From assembly GCA_964017235.1 (NCBI GenBank), contig OZ024927.1, positions 53,201,293-53,265,292 on the forward strand: 64,000 bases of DNA, written 5' to 3'. The first letter of the stretch is position 1, and the number at the start of each line of letters is the position of its first letter. Origin of the DNA: Sabellastarte sp. h YS-2021 (lineage: Eukaryota; Annelida; Polychaeta; Sabellida; Sabellidae). Below the pieces are notes generated by a model that made no database searches, had not been told where the DNA came from, and saw only the letters and a list, made by a program, of their open reading frames with translations. Made by a program: the position numbers and the translations under genes. Positions 42,339-52,189 of this stretch are shown piece after piece.

Positions 42339-42838
42339 TAGGGATGGGTTGGTAGTTCCGGTATCTCGGTATCGAGAGTATTTTACTGAAATACCGTGAC
42401 GAGATTTTACAACCGTCACTTCGCTTGTCAGCACATATAATGGAAGGAAGGGATAAAATATTAGAAACATACCCGAAATCTGAAGAAATTACAGCTTTTC
42501 TCCCAAATTTTCAGGCATTTGCAGATTTTATTAATGAATGTTGCGATTACGTTGAGCAGAACTGCCATTTTTTATTTACGTCTATTTATAACCTCAATCT
42601 CGCTTGTCAGCCCATATAACTCGAGGAAAACTTAAAATATTGGGAACAAACAAGAAATCTGAAGAAATTATAAACTTTTATCTCGTATTTCATCCATTTG
42701 GTCACTTTTATTGTGATGTCGTGAAGAGGAAACGTCCATGTTTGTTTGGGGTGCACTAAAACGCCGAATCCCGGAATCGGTACAGTTTTGCATTGGCGAC
42801 CTCCCGATGTACATATTTTTCATACCGACCCATCCCTA
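42339..42838. mobile_element. hAT-type MITE, 500 bp, with 8-bp target duplication
   Basis: The ends are TAGGGATGGGTTGGTA and its near-complement TACCGACCCATCCCTA. The flanks are GTAAAAAC at 42331-42338 and 42839-42846, a perfect 8-bp duplication typical of hAT. Inside are two diverged direct repeats of about 120 bp (each has CTCGCTTGTCAGC-CATATAA and AAATCTGAAGAAATTA). A second copy in reverse starts at 63754. Confidence 0.92.
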
Positions 42839-42893
42839 GTAAAAACTGTCAAGATGTTTTGATTGTAGGAGAAAAGTGTAGTTGTGCTCAGTT

Positions 42894-43045
42894 AAAGTAG
42901 TGTAAGGGCCCCTAGGGGCCATCCACGAGTGAAAAAACCAGCCCTATGGTTGGAATTCTCATAAATTTTTTAGTCACCTAACATGAGATTAATGACAACC
43001 TTGATAAATCCTTAATACATATTATGCTTGATTAACAATACAAAA
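42894..43045. repeat. A3 3' UTR segment, left copy of a duplication flanking B4
   Basis: GTGCTCAGTTAAAGTAGTGT to AACAATACAAAA, duplicated at 49220-49383. A4 has one such segment (57225-57380, diverged). Confidence 0.85.
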
Positions 43046-43309
43046 TTGCAAATTTAATAAGTAAATTAAATTTTTATAAGTTAATACCCTATCCAATGGA
43101 CAATTGCTTTACCGGTCGGCACGACCGGTCCCGCCAAACGCCAGAAAAAGACGTCCTGTATATAATACCAGCAGGACCGGTCAGTAGTGTGCATTCGCTA
43201 GGTGGCGCATCATACTTGCTTCCTGTCTAGACAGAGTGACGTCAGTTCATCTTTTTCGTTGTCTAAACAGATTTAGACCCCTAGTAAGCTGATAGCGGGG
43301 TCGGTTGGG

Positions 43310-43420
43310 AGGGCCTTGCCTGTCCATTGGATAGGGTATTAACTTATAAAAATTTAATTTACTTATTAAATTTGCAATTTTATTGCGTTAATACATCCTA
43401 TCCAATGGACAATTGCTGAA
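43310..43420. repeat. B4 internal complementary region
   Basis: GTCCATTGGATAGGGTATTA, ATTTGCAATTTTATTGCGTT and ATCCTATCCAATGGACAATT lie in order, the complements of both outer edges. Confidence 0.9.
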
Positions 43421-43739
43421 TAACTACCGCTTGGTCGGCGGGTAAGTTACTAGGGACTTAGAATGAACTCATAAATGGTAACAAGATTTTTACCCTACGG
43501 TCTAGGCTGACTTAGTCAGGAGACCTATAGGTCCATGGTGGTTACCAGAGCCCGGTTGCCAGGGCTATACCAGCATTGCCCCCCCCCCCCCCCCCCCCCT
43601 TCTTACAGACCTGCTCTGAGGTAGGGGAAGAGAGGGATGAGTTCAGTCCCAGAAGTCAAATAAACCTCCCGAAGGAAGCATGTCAATTAGATTCATGAGC
43701 TATTTACACTATGTACATGTATACAAATCTCAATATAAG

Positions 43740-44760
43740 GGCTATTTGTGGATCTGCTGAGCAGCCACTACTAGGCCCAAGTAAAGAGGCTCTAAATCAG
43801 CCCCAGCCACATCCTTCAGAACTGTGTGAAGGTGATATATGACTTACAGTGGAAGGCTGAGGACTGTTCTAAGGAGACTCCTGACTGGAATGCCTTAGAA
43901 GCAGTAAAAGCCCTAACATCATGGGCTTTGACCTGATGCAAGACGAGGGCTTACTGGTCAGAGAGCTCATAGCATAGGATCACAGTAGCTTGATCCATGA
44001 GATGGTGGCAGGAGAGATGTCCTTATCGACAACTTCCTTGGAAGGAGACAAAGACCAGCTCCTTGTTATGCCTAAGATCTGAGGTCCTACCCAGATGGTA
44101 ACACAGGGCTCTGACTGGACACCAGCGCCTGTGACCTATCCAGAGTGGGGACCAGGGTTGCATTAACCACAGGGGCCACACTGTCTGGACTCTCTTTGGC
44201 TATCTGATTCTTGGAAGGAAGGCTGGCTGAGGGGTAGAAAGACACCATGGACCAATCTGGTGTCTGAGGTTGTTATGCAGCCAAGCATGGATCTCACCCT
44301 CCGCTTGCCTGAACCTAAGGCCAACAGGAAGACAGTCTTGATAGTGAAGTGCTTCAGGGAGGCCTCCTTAAGGGGTTCAAAAAGGAACCTTGTCAGCTGG
44401 TGTAGAACCAGGGAAAGGTTCCAAGAGGGGATGCCCCTCTTCCCTTGGATCTGTCTCTGTGGAAACTATCCAGGAGATCAGTGAGATTTTCATCATTGCT
44501 GACATTAATGGGCAAATTCCCAAATTGTTAACAATGGCTGGTCTATAGTCATCAATGGTGCCCGGCTGTAACTTCCTGTCTTGAAAAGGTACAAAGGGAA
44601 GTCAGCTATAGCTTTTAAAGGTGGTGCCCAGAAGTCCATCTGATTACTGAGGTACCACGTGTAAAACATATGGTGCACTTGCCTCATAGACTGATCTGTT
44701 GATCCTCTGGAGGAGCCACAATTCGAGCTGCCACTGCCTCAGGGAAGCCCTGCTTCCTTG
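43740..44760 (-). pseudogene. B4 tyrosine recombinase, heavily decayed
   Basis: Readable pieces include the equivalents of HLGPVVAAQQIH, KAHDV-AF, GSG-RR-SEIHAW and AIADFPLYLF. Small deletions every 50-100 bp break all frames. The gene is preceded (on the plus strand) by a run of 21 C at 43579-43599, the same position as in family A. Confidence 0.7.
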
Positions 44761-46200
44761 GTAGCTGGGGCTCTAGGGGCCAGGCATGTAGATTCAGATT
44801 TACCAAGTTCCTGTGAAGGGTCTGGTTGAGTAACTGAGTCAAAAGTCAGGCAGAAAGTGCACACAGTGGGATCTGACTGGACATGGTTACCAGGTCCCAG
44901 AACCAAGGCATGTTGGACCACCCTGGTGCAATCAGTATGAGTTGTTGCACGGGTGGTCCTGCAACTTTCCCACCACTTTGCCCAAGATAGCTGCTGGTGG
45001 GAAGGTATATGGGTCCAGGTCCTCCCAAGGTAGACTGAAGGCATCTACTGCCCAGGCTTGGGGATCTGGAACTGGTGAGACAGAGATGTAGTTGTCGAAC
45101 CTGGTGGCAAACAGGTCCACTTGAGGATGCTGCCACCGGGAGCATATTGCTTGAATACCTCTGGATGGAGGGACCATTTTGTTGATTGGTCTGTCCTAGC
45201 CTGGATAGTTTGTCTGCTATCACATTCGGCCGGCTGTGAATGTGTCGGGTTCTGAGTCACCTGTGTCTGGTACACCAGGTCAGAATTCTCCACAAGAGGG
45301 CCCAAAGGGGGTCCGATTCCATCCCCCCTTTATACAGAAAACCACCATGGGGTTGTCTGTAGCTACAAAAGCAATATTGTTCAAGCAGAGGTTTTGGAAC
45401 TCTTTAGGGCCAAAAGGCCACCTTAAATTCCAGATATTAAAGTGTAACTTGCTTCGGAAGGGGCCAGGTTCCCCTTGCAGTGTGTTCCCTTAAGTGAGCA
45501 CCCCACCCTTCTAAATGCATCTATAAGGATTTGCAGAGCATATAAGGTAGGTGTAATGGTTGACCTTGAAGCACATGGTCTTCCTGCAGCCACGATTTTA
45601 GCTGAGGGTGGAGTGAACTGGGATCACCTTTTGGTGATTCAGGTACTCTCCAGCTATTTATCAAGTGCCACTGTATCGGCCTGATGAGGAAGGCCACCTA
45701 TGTGGACGGGCTTTGCTATAGCTGTCAGTAATGCTGTCAGGGGCATGAGCCGCTGGATCGGGCATGTCGATCCGGAGAGAAGTTCCTGGATTGCAGATAA
45801 CGTCTGCAAATGCTCTAGGGTGGGTCTCACCTTGCCCTCTTTCAGGCTGAACTGGTAGGCTCTCAAGACAAAGACTTGCTCGAGGTCCAGTTCTAATTTT
45901 TCATGATACCATTCAAACTTACTCCTGACACAGAGCTACTAGAGATTGTGTATGTTGGAGACTGGTTTGGTGGGGGCTGGCATTTCCTTGTTGGTTGAAA
46001 GGGGTGAGGGAGTATGCAACCTTGAGGTTAGCCACTCCTCTGGCTGAAGAGAGGTTCATGTGGTTCCTGAAATTCCAGCTGAATCATTTAGGATACTGAA
46101 CCAAAATCCTGCCTGGAGAACTGGTCAAACTGGTCGTTTCTGGCAGGGGAGGGTGTATCCCTCCTGGGAGGTTCATATAAACTTGAGGCTGGCCCCTAGG
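44760..46200 (-). pseudogene. B4 Dam-like, RNase H and residual RT
   Basis: Dam-like pieces (CHQVRQL, WEDLDPYTFPPAAILGKV-like text, APGWSNMPWFWDLVTM) and RNase H pieces (SAIQELL, LMPLTALLTAIAKPVH) remain. The RT palm is mostly deleted between about 45900 and 46080. Confidence 0.65.
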
Positions 46201-48520
46201 GTGGCCCAAGTTTGAACCGGCAGGTTGGTGCAAAAAATACCAGTGTCAACACTGGCGACAGGTTCACTGATCCACACAGTAGGAAACCATCCAAAGGGGA
46301 TCTGCGACATAAGGTCATTTCCACAGAACCCCACTGTGGAAACACTAATAGCCATTTACGAACACTGTGACCCCTGGTCCAATTAACAGATAAATTTCCC
46401 ATTGCTTCAGTTGTGACAAACCAGAAAAGGGTTGTAATCATGAGGGAAAGCTGGGTAAAAAGGCAAGCTGGGTTGGCCAGTTTCGGAGGCTGGATCAATG
46501 GCATCTCTAGAATAACTGGTACAGCAGACTTCTTGTTGGCAGTATTCTAACCAATGTGGTTGAGTTCCGCATCTCACTGGCAAGAGTAACTGGCTGACTG
46601 ATCAGGCAGGTTGAGACAGTCATCTCACCAGGACGAGTGACTGGTCGAAGAATTTCTCTGTAACCAGATTACTCAGCCAGCAACTGGTTGGTCTAAGATG
46701 GCCATTTAGACCCTTAAAAGACTTTGCTGGTCTGTTAGCCAGTCCTGTGGACCTGCCCAGTACCAGGGCCTAACCGGTTATAGGTTAAGCAATGCTCTGT
46801 AACCGGTTCCTGGTGGATCCATAGTTCTACAAAAAAAAACTCATTTGAGCTGGCAGAACTGGGCGACTACGTCTCAGCAGGGATAGGCTTATCTAACAGA
46901 ACTGCCTTCTTCCTGTCCGTAATGTTGGAATCAGAAGGTTTTCTCTGTAACTAACACGTCTCAGTAACCGGCAAGCCACTTAACTGGTAATGAACCGGTA
47001 AACTGGTGCTTCTCTGTAACCAAGCATTCAGACAGCCACAGCTCTATCATTATTTGATCACTTGGTGGATCTGGCAATCCGGTAAACTGGTGTTCCAGTT
47101 TCAATCAGGTTTCTTCACCGGAATTTCTGTCTATAAGCCAGACCAGTAGACTCTGTAACTGGCTTGGTATGAAGCTACTGGTCCCTGGAGGTTGTGTAAG
47201 CCAGAACCCGTCGGTAGGTTCTGTAACCGGTTGGTCAATTTACTGAAGAACTTCCTGTCTATCTGACTGTCACCGGCAAATCTCTAACTGGTGACCCTGT
47301 TGTCCTCACTGGACTTGTTGCCTTAAGTTGCCTTCTGCCCATGGGAACAACTGATTTCTCTGTAACCGGTGAGCCTGCGGTCAGCACTGGAATGGTGGGG
47401 GCAGCAGATCTCTCTGTAACCAATAACCTCTGTTAACCGGTAAATTCTCTCTGTAACCGACAAACTCTGTAACCAGTGAGCCTGCTGTCAGCACTGGGAT
47501 GGTGGGAGCAGCAGATCTCTCTAACCGGTAAATTCTCTCTGTAACCGGTAAACTCTGTAACCAGTGAGCCTGCTGTCAGCACTGGAATGGTGAGAGCAGC
47601 AGATCTCTCTGTAACTGGGTAGCCTGCTGTCAGCACTGGGATGGTGGGAGCAGCAGATCTGTGTAATCAGAAAATTTTCTCTGTAACCGGTAAACTCTGT
47701 AACCGGTGAGCCTGCTGTCAGCACTGGGATGGTGGGAGCAGCAGACCTGTCTGTAACCGGTAAACTCTCTCTGTAACCGGGAAAATCTGTAACTGGTGAG
47801 CCTGCTGTCAGCACTGGGATGGTGGGAGCAGCAGACCTGTCTGTAACCGGTAAACTCTCTCTGTAACCGGTAAAATCTGTAACTGGTTAGCCTGCTGTCA
47901 GCACTGGGATGGTGGGAGCAGCAGAACTCTGTGTAACCAGAAAATTCTCTCTGTAATTTCTGCCTGTAAACCGGTCTGGTTGGCTCTGTAACCGGCTAAG
48001 GGGAAGCCCACTGGTCAATGAGGGCTGTGTAGCCGGCACCCAGTGGGTAGGCTCTGTAACCGGTATTGTAGGAAGCATAAAATCAGTGGCCTGGACAGCT
48101 AGCTGGAGCAACTGTTATAACCAGTTCCCGGTAGGCCCATCCTCTGTAACCGGTTGGTAGATCTTCTTACTCTCAACCTGCCCCAGTACCCGTACCAAGG
48201 TAGGGTCAAAAGGGGGGGAGAGGGCTAGCTGGAGACCCCACCGGTAGTCTGAGCAGAGCTGGTACCGGTAAAATTCAGCACAAGGGGTCTAGACCTGGTC
48301 ATCTTCTTGCTAGCTGAACCGGTCACACTTGGGGATCTGTGGAGCCACAATTTCTTCTGCTAGCCTTGCCGGTCGTGTATGGAGATCTGTGAAGTCACAT
48401 GACCGGCACTTCAAAAACACGCAGATTGCAGTGACCAAATGTCATCTAATATCTTCACACCAACAGGCGAGTTGCTGGATTTCTTCTTGCCAGTTAAAAA
48501 TGGGTGTTGATTAATAAATG
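46200..48520 (-). pseudogene. B4 gag-like region with long repeat expansion
   Basis: Little of the helical gag is left. The region is dominated by motifs based on AACCGGT and CTGTAACCGG, and from 47340 to 47940 by a regular tandem repeat. Pieces of repeat are open in one frame (47814-47521 and 48111-47887). Confidence 0.5.
47380..47930 (-). repeat. 90-bp tandem repeat (30 codons) in B4 gag
   Basis: Units with GAGCCTGCTGTCAGCACTGG and GATGGTGGGAGCAGCAGA then CTCTGTAACCGGTAAA recur at about 90-bp spacing, six times or so. In frame they encode APTIPVLTAGSPVTEFTGYR-type 30-residue repeats. A relic of this text is seen in B3 at 52325. Confidence 0.8.
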
Positions 48521-49009
48521 GTCGTCTTCCTCTGATGAAAACTTCTGTTGAAAAAATACGAGTCCTCCATTGATAAATGCGTATCACGTGACCTCCATAG
48601 TTGAATGCGTATCACGTGACCAGGTCTGTGTCACGTGACCAGCATAAGCTGGAAGTGATGACGTCAGACGATGCATTCTTCTTTCCTTCTAACTTCTTCT
48701 CGTGGACATACACGCAGTGTTACTCGACAATGTAGAAATTAATGGAGGGCGAATCGTGGTAAATATACATTTTGAACAGAAGAAGGAATGCTGCAAGCAC
48801 AACCCACGGCTTCGTCTCGACGACAAGAACAAAGAAAATCTTCAAAACTGGCCATAAAATGCTGGATACTGCCTCGTTTAAGTCCTGGAGAGGCCATGAT
48901 ATGTAAGTGACACAAAATATATATTTTCAGATGAAAATAAGCTTTAAATTCGTAGAATAAACCGCGTTTTCTTCAAACTTGGAGATAACTTCAAAACGCG
49001 TCTGCACAC

Positions 49010-49212
49010 TACACGCGCCAAACGAAAAAGATGAACTGACGTCACTCTGTCTAGACAGGAAGCAAGTATGATGCGCCACCTAGCGAATGCACACTACTGA
49101 CCGGTCCTGCTGGTATTATATACAGGACGTCTTTTTCTGGCGTTTGGCGGGACCGGTCGTGCCGACCGGTAAAGCAATTGTCCATTGGATAGGATGTATT
49201 AACGCAATAAAA
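49010..49212 (-). repeat. B4 5' inverted terminal repeat
   Basis: CGCCAAACGAAAAAGATGAA, GACGTCACTCTGTCTAGACA and CAATTGTCCATTGGATAGGA, ending AACGCAATAAAA. Complement of 43046-43262. Confidence 0.92.
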
Positions 49213-49219
49213 TGACATC

Positions 49220-49383
49220 GTGCTCACTTAAGTAGTGTAAGGGCCCCTAGGGGCCATCCACGAGTGAAAAACCAGCCCTATGGTTGGAATTCTCATAAAT
49301 TTTTTAGCCACCTAACATGAGATTAATGACAACCTTGATAAGTCCTTAATACATATTATGCTTGATAAACTAACAATACAAAA
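49220..49383. repeat. A3 3' UTR segment, right copy of the duplication flanking B4
   Basis: GTGCTCACTTAAGTAGTGTA to AACAATACAAAA, about 95% alike to 42894-43045 by eye. Here the text continues uninterrupted into TGACATGTTGAGAGG and then YR, so it shows the pre-insertion site of B4. Confidence 0.85.
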
Positions 49384-49452
49384 TGACATGTTGAGAGGTA
49401 AACCTATACCTAGATCCTGGGATTAGACTCCTGAAGACTTGGTTGTAGTGGA

Positions 49453-49483
<31 letters not shown>

Positions 49484-50710
49484 TTCTTTTCTTTCCGAGG
49501 ATAACTGGTCTGAGGGGAAGGATCTAGGACTTGTTGTGCCGCCACCACTGGTCCCAGATACATATTGTTGTAGTCTGACCAAGTAAGGTCTTTTAGGTAA
49601 AAATTTGTAAATGTGTTGTGAGCTTTCAAGTGACAGGCTTGCATGATTTGGTCCACCGATACCCCACCGTAAAAGGCCTTAGAGGCTGCGAAGGCCCTAA
49701 TGTCATGCGCTTTAACTTGGACCAGGTCCAAGGCTTGTTGGTCTGCTTGTTTATATTATTAACAAAGTAGAATGGTTTGTTTCAACCAAGAAGAGAGAGT
49801 AGTGGGTCTGATGTCTGTCCTTTCTTGAAGGAGATGAAAAAGAGGGATCGAGAACCTTTGGTTCGATCCAAATAGTACCACAGGGCCCGCACCGGACACA
49901 AGGTCCTGTCTTCTTTGAATTGAATTGTCTATCTACAATGGTAGTCAAAGCAGGAATAGTCACCGGAGACACACTTTGAGAACCTTCTCTTGCTAGTAGG
50001 TTTTTGGCTATAAAGTCAGAAGAAGGGAACAAGGCAACCTCTTCCCATTGGCCTAGATTAGATACTTTGTGTGCAACCCAGGCATGGATTTCGCTGCGGC
50101 GCTTGCCGGAGGCCAAAGCTAGCAAGAAAGCAGTTTTGAGAGTAAGATGCTTGAGGTCTGTGTCTTTCATAGGCTCAAAGGGCGCTTTTGTGAGCTCATT
50201 GAGAACAACAGAAAGGTTCCATTTTGGAAGATTTGTGGAACTTTTGGGACGATCCCTGTGAAAACTGGAGAGTAACTTGTGAAGGTCTGAACTTTGTGCA
50301 ATATGGTGGCCCGCTGGGCCCAAAGTGTCCACAATGGCCATCTTGTAACCATCAATGGTAGAGTGGCGCCTGTTTAGATCTTGGTACAGGTACATGAAAA
50401 AATCTGAGATATGTTTCACAGATGGAGTGGAGAAATCCACCGAATTTTCTCTGTACCCATTCTCAAATAGGGCCCACTTTGACTTGTAGATGGTCCTTGT
50501 TGATGACCTCTGAGGGGCAGCAATTCTCTCTGCCACCTCCACAGAGAAGCCTTGTTCTTGGAGCTGTCCACTCTTAGACACCAGGCGTGGAGGTTGAAAT
50601 GTTGTGGATTGCTGTGAAACACATAATTGTGGGACTGTTTGAGAAGAGTTGTTGACACCGGAAGATGCAGTGGAATCTCTGTTGAGAGCTGCACTAGGTC
50701 CCATAATCAG
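49370..50710 (-). pseudogene. A3 tyrosine recombinase, nearly complete
   Basis: The ORF 50704-49751 carries SRSGQ-like leader text (VSKSGQLQEQGFSVEVAERI), IAAPQRSSTRTIYKSKW, LASGKRRSEIHAWVAHKV and TIPALTTIVDRQF. After frameshifts near 49925 and 49760, ORF 49731-49423 adds VKAHDIRAFAASKAFYGG, ACHLKAHNTFTNFYLKDL and LGPVVAAQQ. The usual CHWK is CHLK. A run of 27 C (49457-49483) gives polyglycine. Confidence 0.85.
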
Positions 50711-51720
50711 GCATCCCTGGCCAGCCTGGGGCTATTACAATGATCAGGCAATGGTATTGCCTGATTTTTTGGATCACCCTGTGAAGGAGAGCCGTCGGAG
50801 GTTAAGCATAGACAGTGAGACCCGACCAGTTAATGTTCAGAGCATCTATGTCCCAAGCATTTGGGTCTGGGACTGGAGACACGTACAGTGGAAGTTTGTG
50901 GTTCAGACAAGTGGCAAATAGATCTACATGAGGGGTGAACCACTTCTGACAGATCTGTCTGAACACCTGTGGATGCAGTGACCATTCGGTTGGCTGCACT
51001 CGGTTCGACCTGGACAGAAGGTCGGCCATCACATTTAGACACCCTGGGATGTGTCTGGCTTTCACTAGAACCCTGGGATGTGTCTGGCTAACACTAGAAC
51101 ATTTATGTGGAGCTTTTTTCCCTGTCTGACCACAGACCCTTTGTAGAGGTTTACTCTAAGTGAGTGCCCCAGCCTTTTTTTGAGGCGTCTGTAAAGAGTT
51201 GGATACTGTGGTCTTTGGGATGAAGGTCTGAGCCTTTCATCACATTTGTGGGATTCTGCCACCACTCTAGGTGTGCTGAATGGTTTCTGTCCAAGGAAGG
51301 AGGCTGTCCAATGACTGAGGATATCTCCAGTGCTCCATTGAGGTGAAACTGAAAGGGCCTCATGTGAAGGTGTCCCTCCAGGACCATTTTCTCCATTGAG
51401 GCAAGCAACCTAATTAGCGACATCAAACATCTGGAAGTCAAAACATGTTTTGACTTAAGACGTAGGATCAAATCCTGAAGTTGAGCGATCTCTCTTGAGT
51501 GGGTTGTACAAGGGCTGAATAGATAGTATTCGTAGCCCACAAACAAAAACACCTGAGAATGGACTCTGGAGTTTCCAATTTAACCTTTCTACAAGTAGAA
51601 AGGTGTTGAGCCTGATTATGTCTGTCACTGGCCTCCACCCTGGATGAGGCTTTGGGACTAGGAACAGGCTATTGTAAAAACCATTGAGATTTTACATTTT
51701 CCACCTTTTCTATTGCATTC
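50416..51720 (-). pseudogene. A3 Dam-like, RNase H and RT remnants
   Basis: RNase H pieces (KDHSIQLFTDASKKGWGTHL) and Dam-like pieces (HVDLFATCLNHKLPLYVSPV, PNAWDIDALNINWSGL) are seen. About 100 bp with the TDN motif is deleted near 51065, marked by a repeated CCTGGGATGTGTCTGGCT. The RT palm with YLDD is deleted near 51555. RT N-terminal text (LVPKPHPG-like) follows to 51720. Confidence 0.8.
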
Positions 51721-52189
51721 TTTGACAGAAGAGACTGGAAGAGAGGACAGAGTTAGATATTGATGGGCCTTGAATCCTGAGTGAATCAGGGGAACTTTTG
51801 ATTGGAAGAATGTTTAAGATATTGTTTGAGCATATGTTTGTTTGCCAGGCTCTTCTGAAAGAACGGAGAACTCCTACTGGTGGACTAAGGGAGGCTAATA
51901 AGGAGTCATTGGGAGGAGAGTTTTACAATCTCGTTCCCTTGGGTGAGGTCAAAAATGACCTCTGGAGCCTCTGCTACTCGATTTCCCCCTACCTGGGGAA
52001 AACGATAGTTACTGTTTAGAATGGATTGACCCCAATAGGGGTGTTTCCGGTAGGAGCCTCTTGGTTGTGGGGATCATGAAAGGGTTGATTTGATAGGGCC
52101 TAAACGCTAAGAGTTTTTACGGATGCCTTGTGGAGGAACTCTTGTCCCTCCTTCACTAAATGTGACTGGAACAAAGGAGAGGGAGAAAA

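Larger units (their letters stand above)
43046..49212 (-). mobile_element. DIRS-type retrotransposon B4 (family B), both ends intact, ORFs decayed
   Basis: The ITRs (43046-43262 and 49010-49212) are almost perfect complements over about 170 bp. The ICR equals the joined ends exactly (AACGCAATAAAATTGCAAAT in reverse complement), which fixes the termini. There is no short target duplication; the site is ACAAAA|TGACAT. The coding region is degraded, with most of the RT palm lost, so the good ends suggest non-autonomous mobilisation or gene conversion of ends. Confidence 0.9.

Noticed and set aside
42440..42619. Small ORF inside the hAT MITE
   Set aside because: It lies in one of two diverged internal repeats, and the second repeat does not keep the frame.
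47380..47930. CRISPR-like regular 90-bp repeat
   Set aside because: Units are head-to-tail without spacers, keep a 30-codon frame and lie in a retrotransposon gag region.
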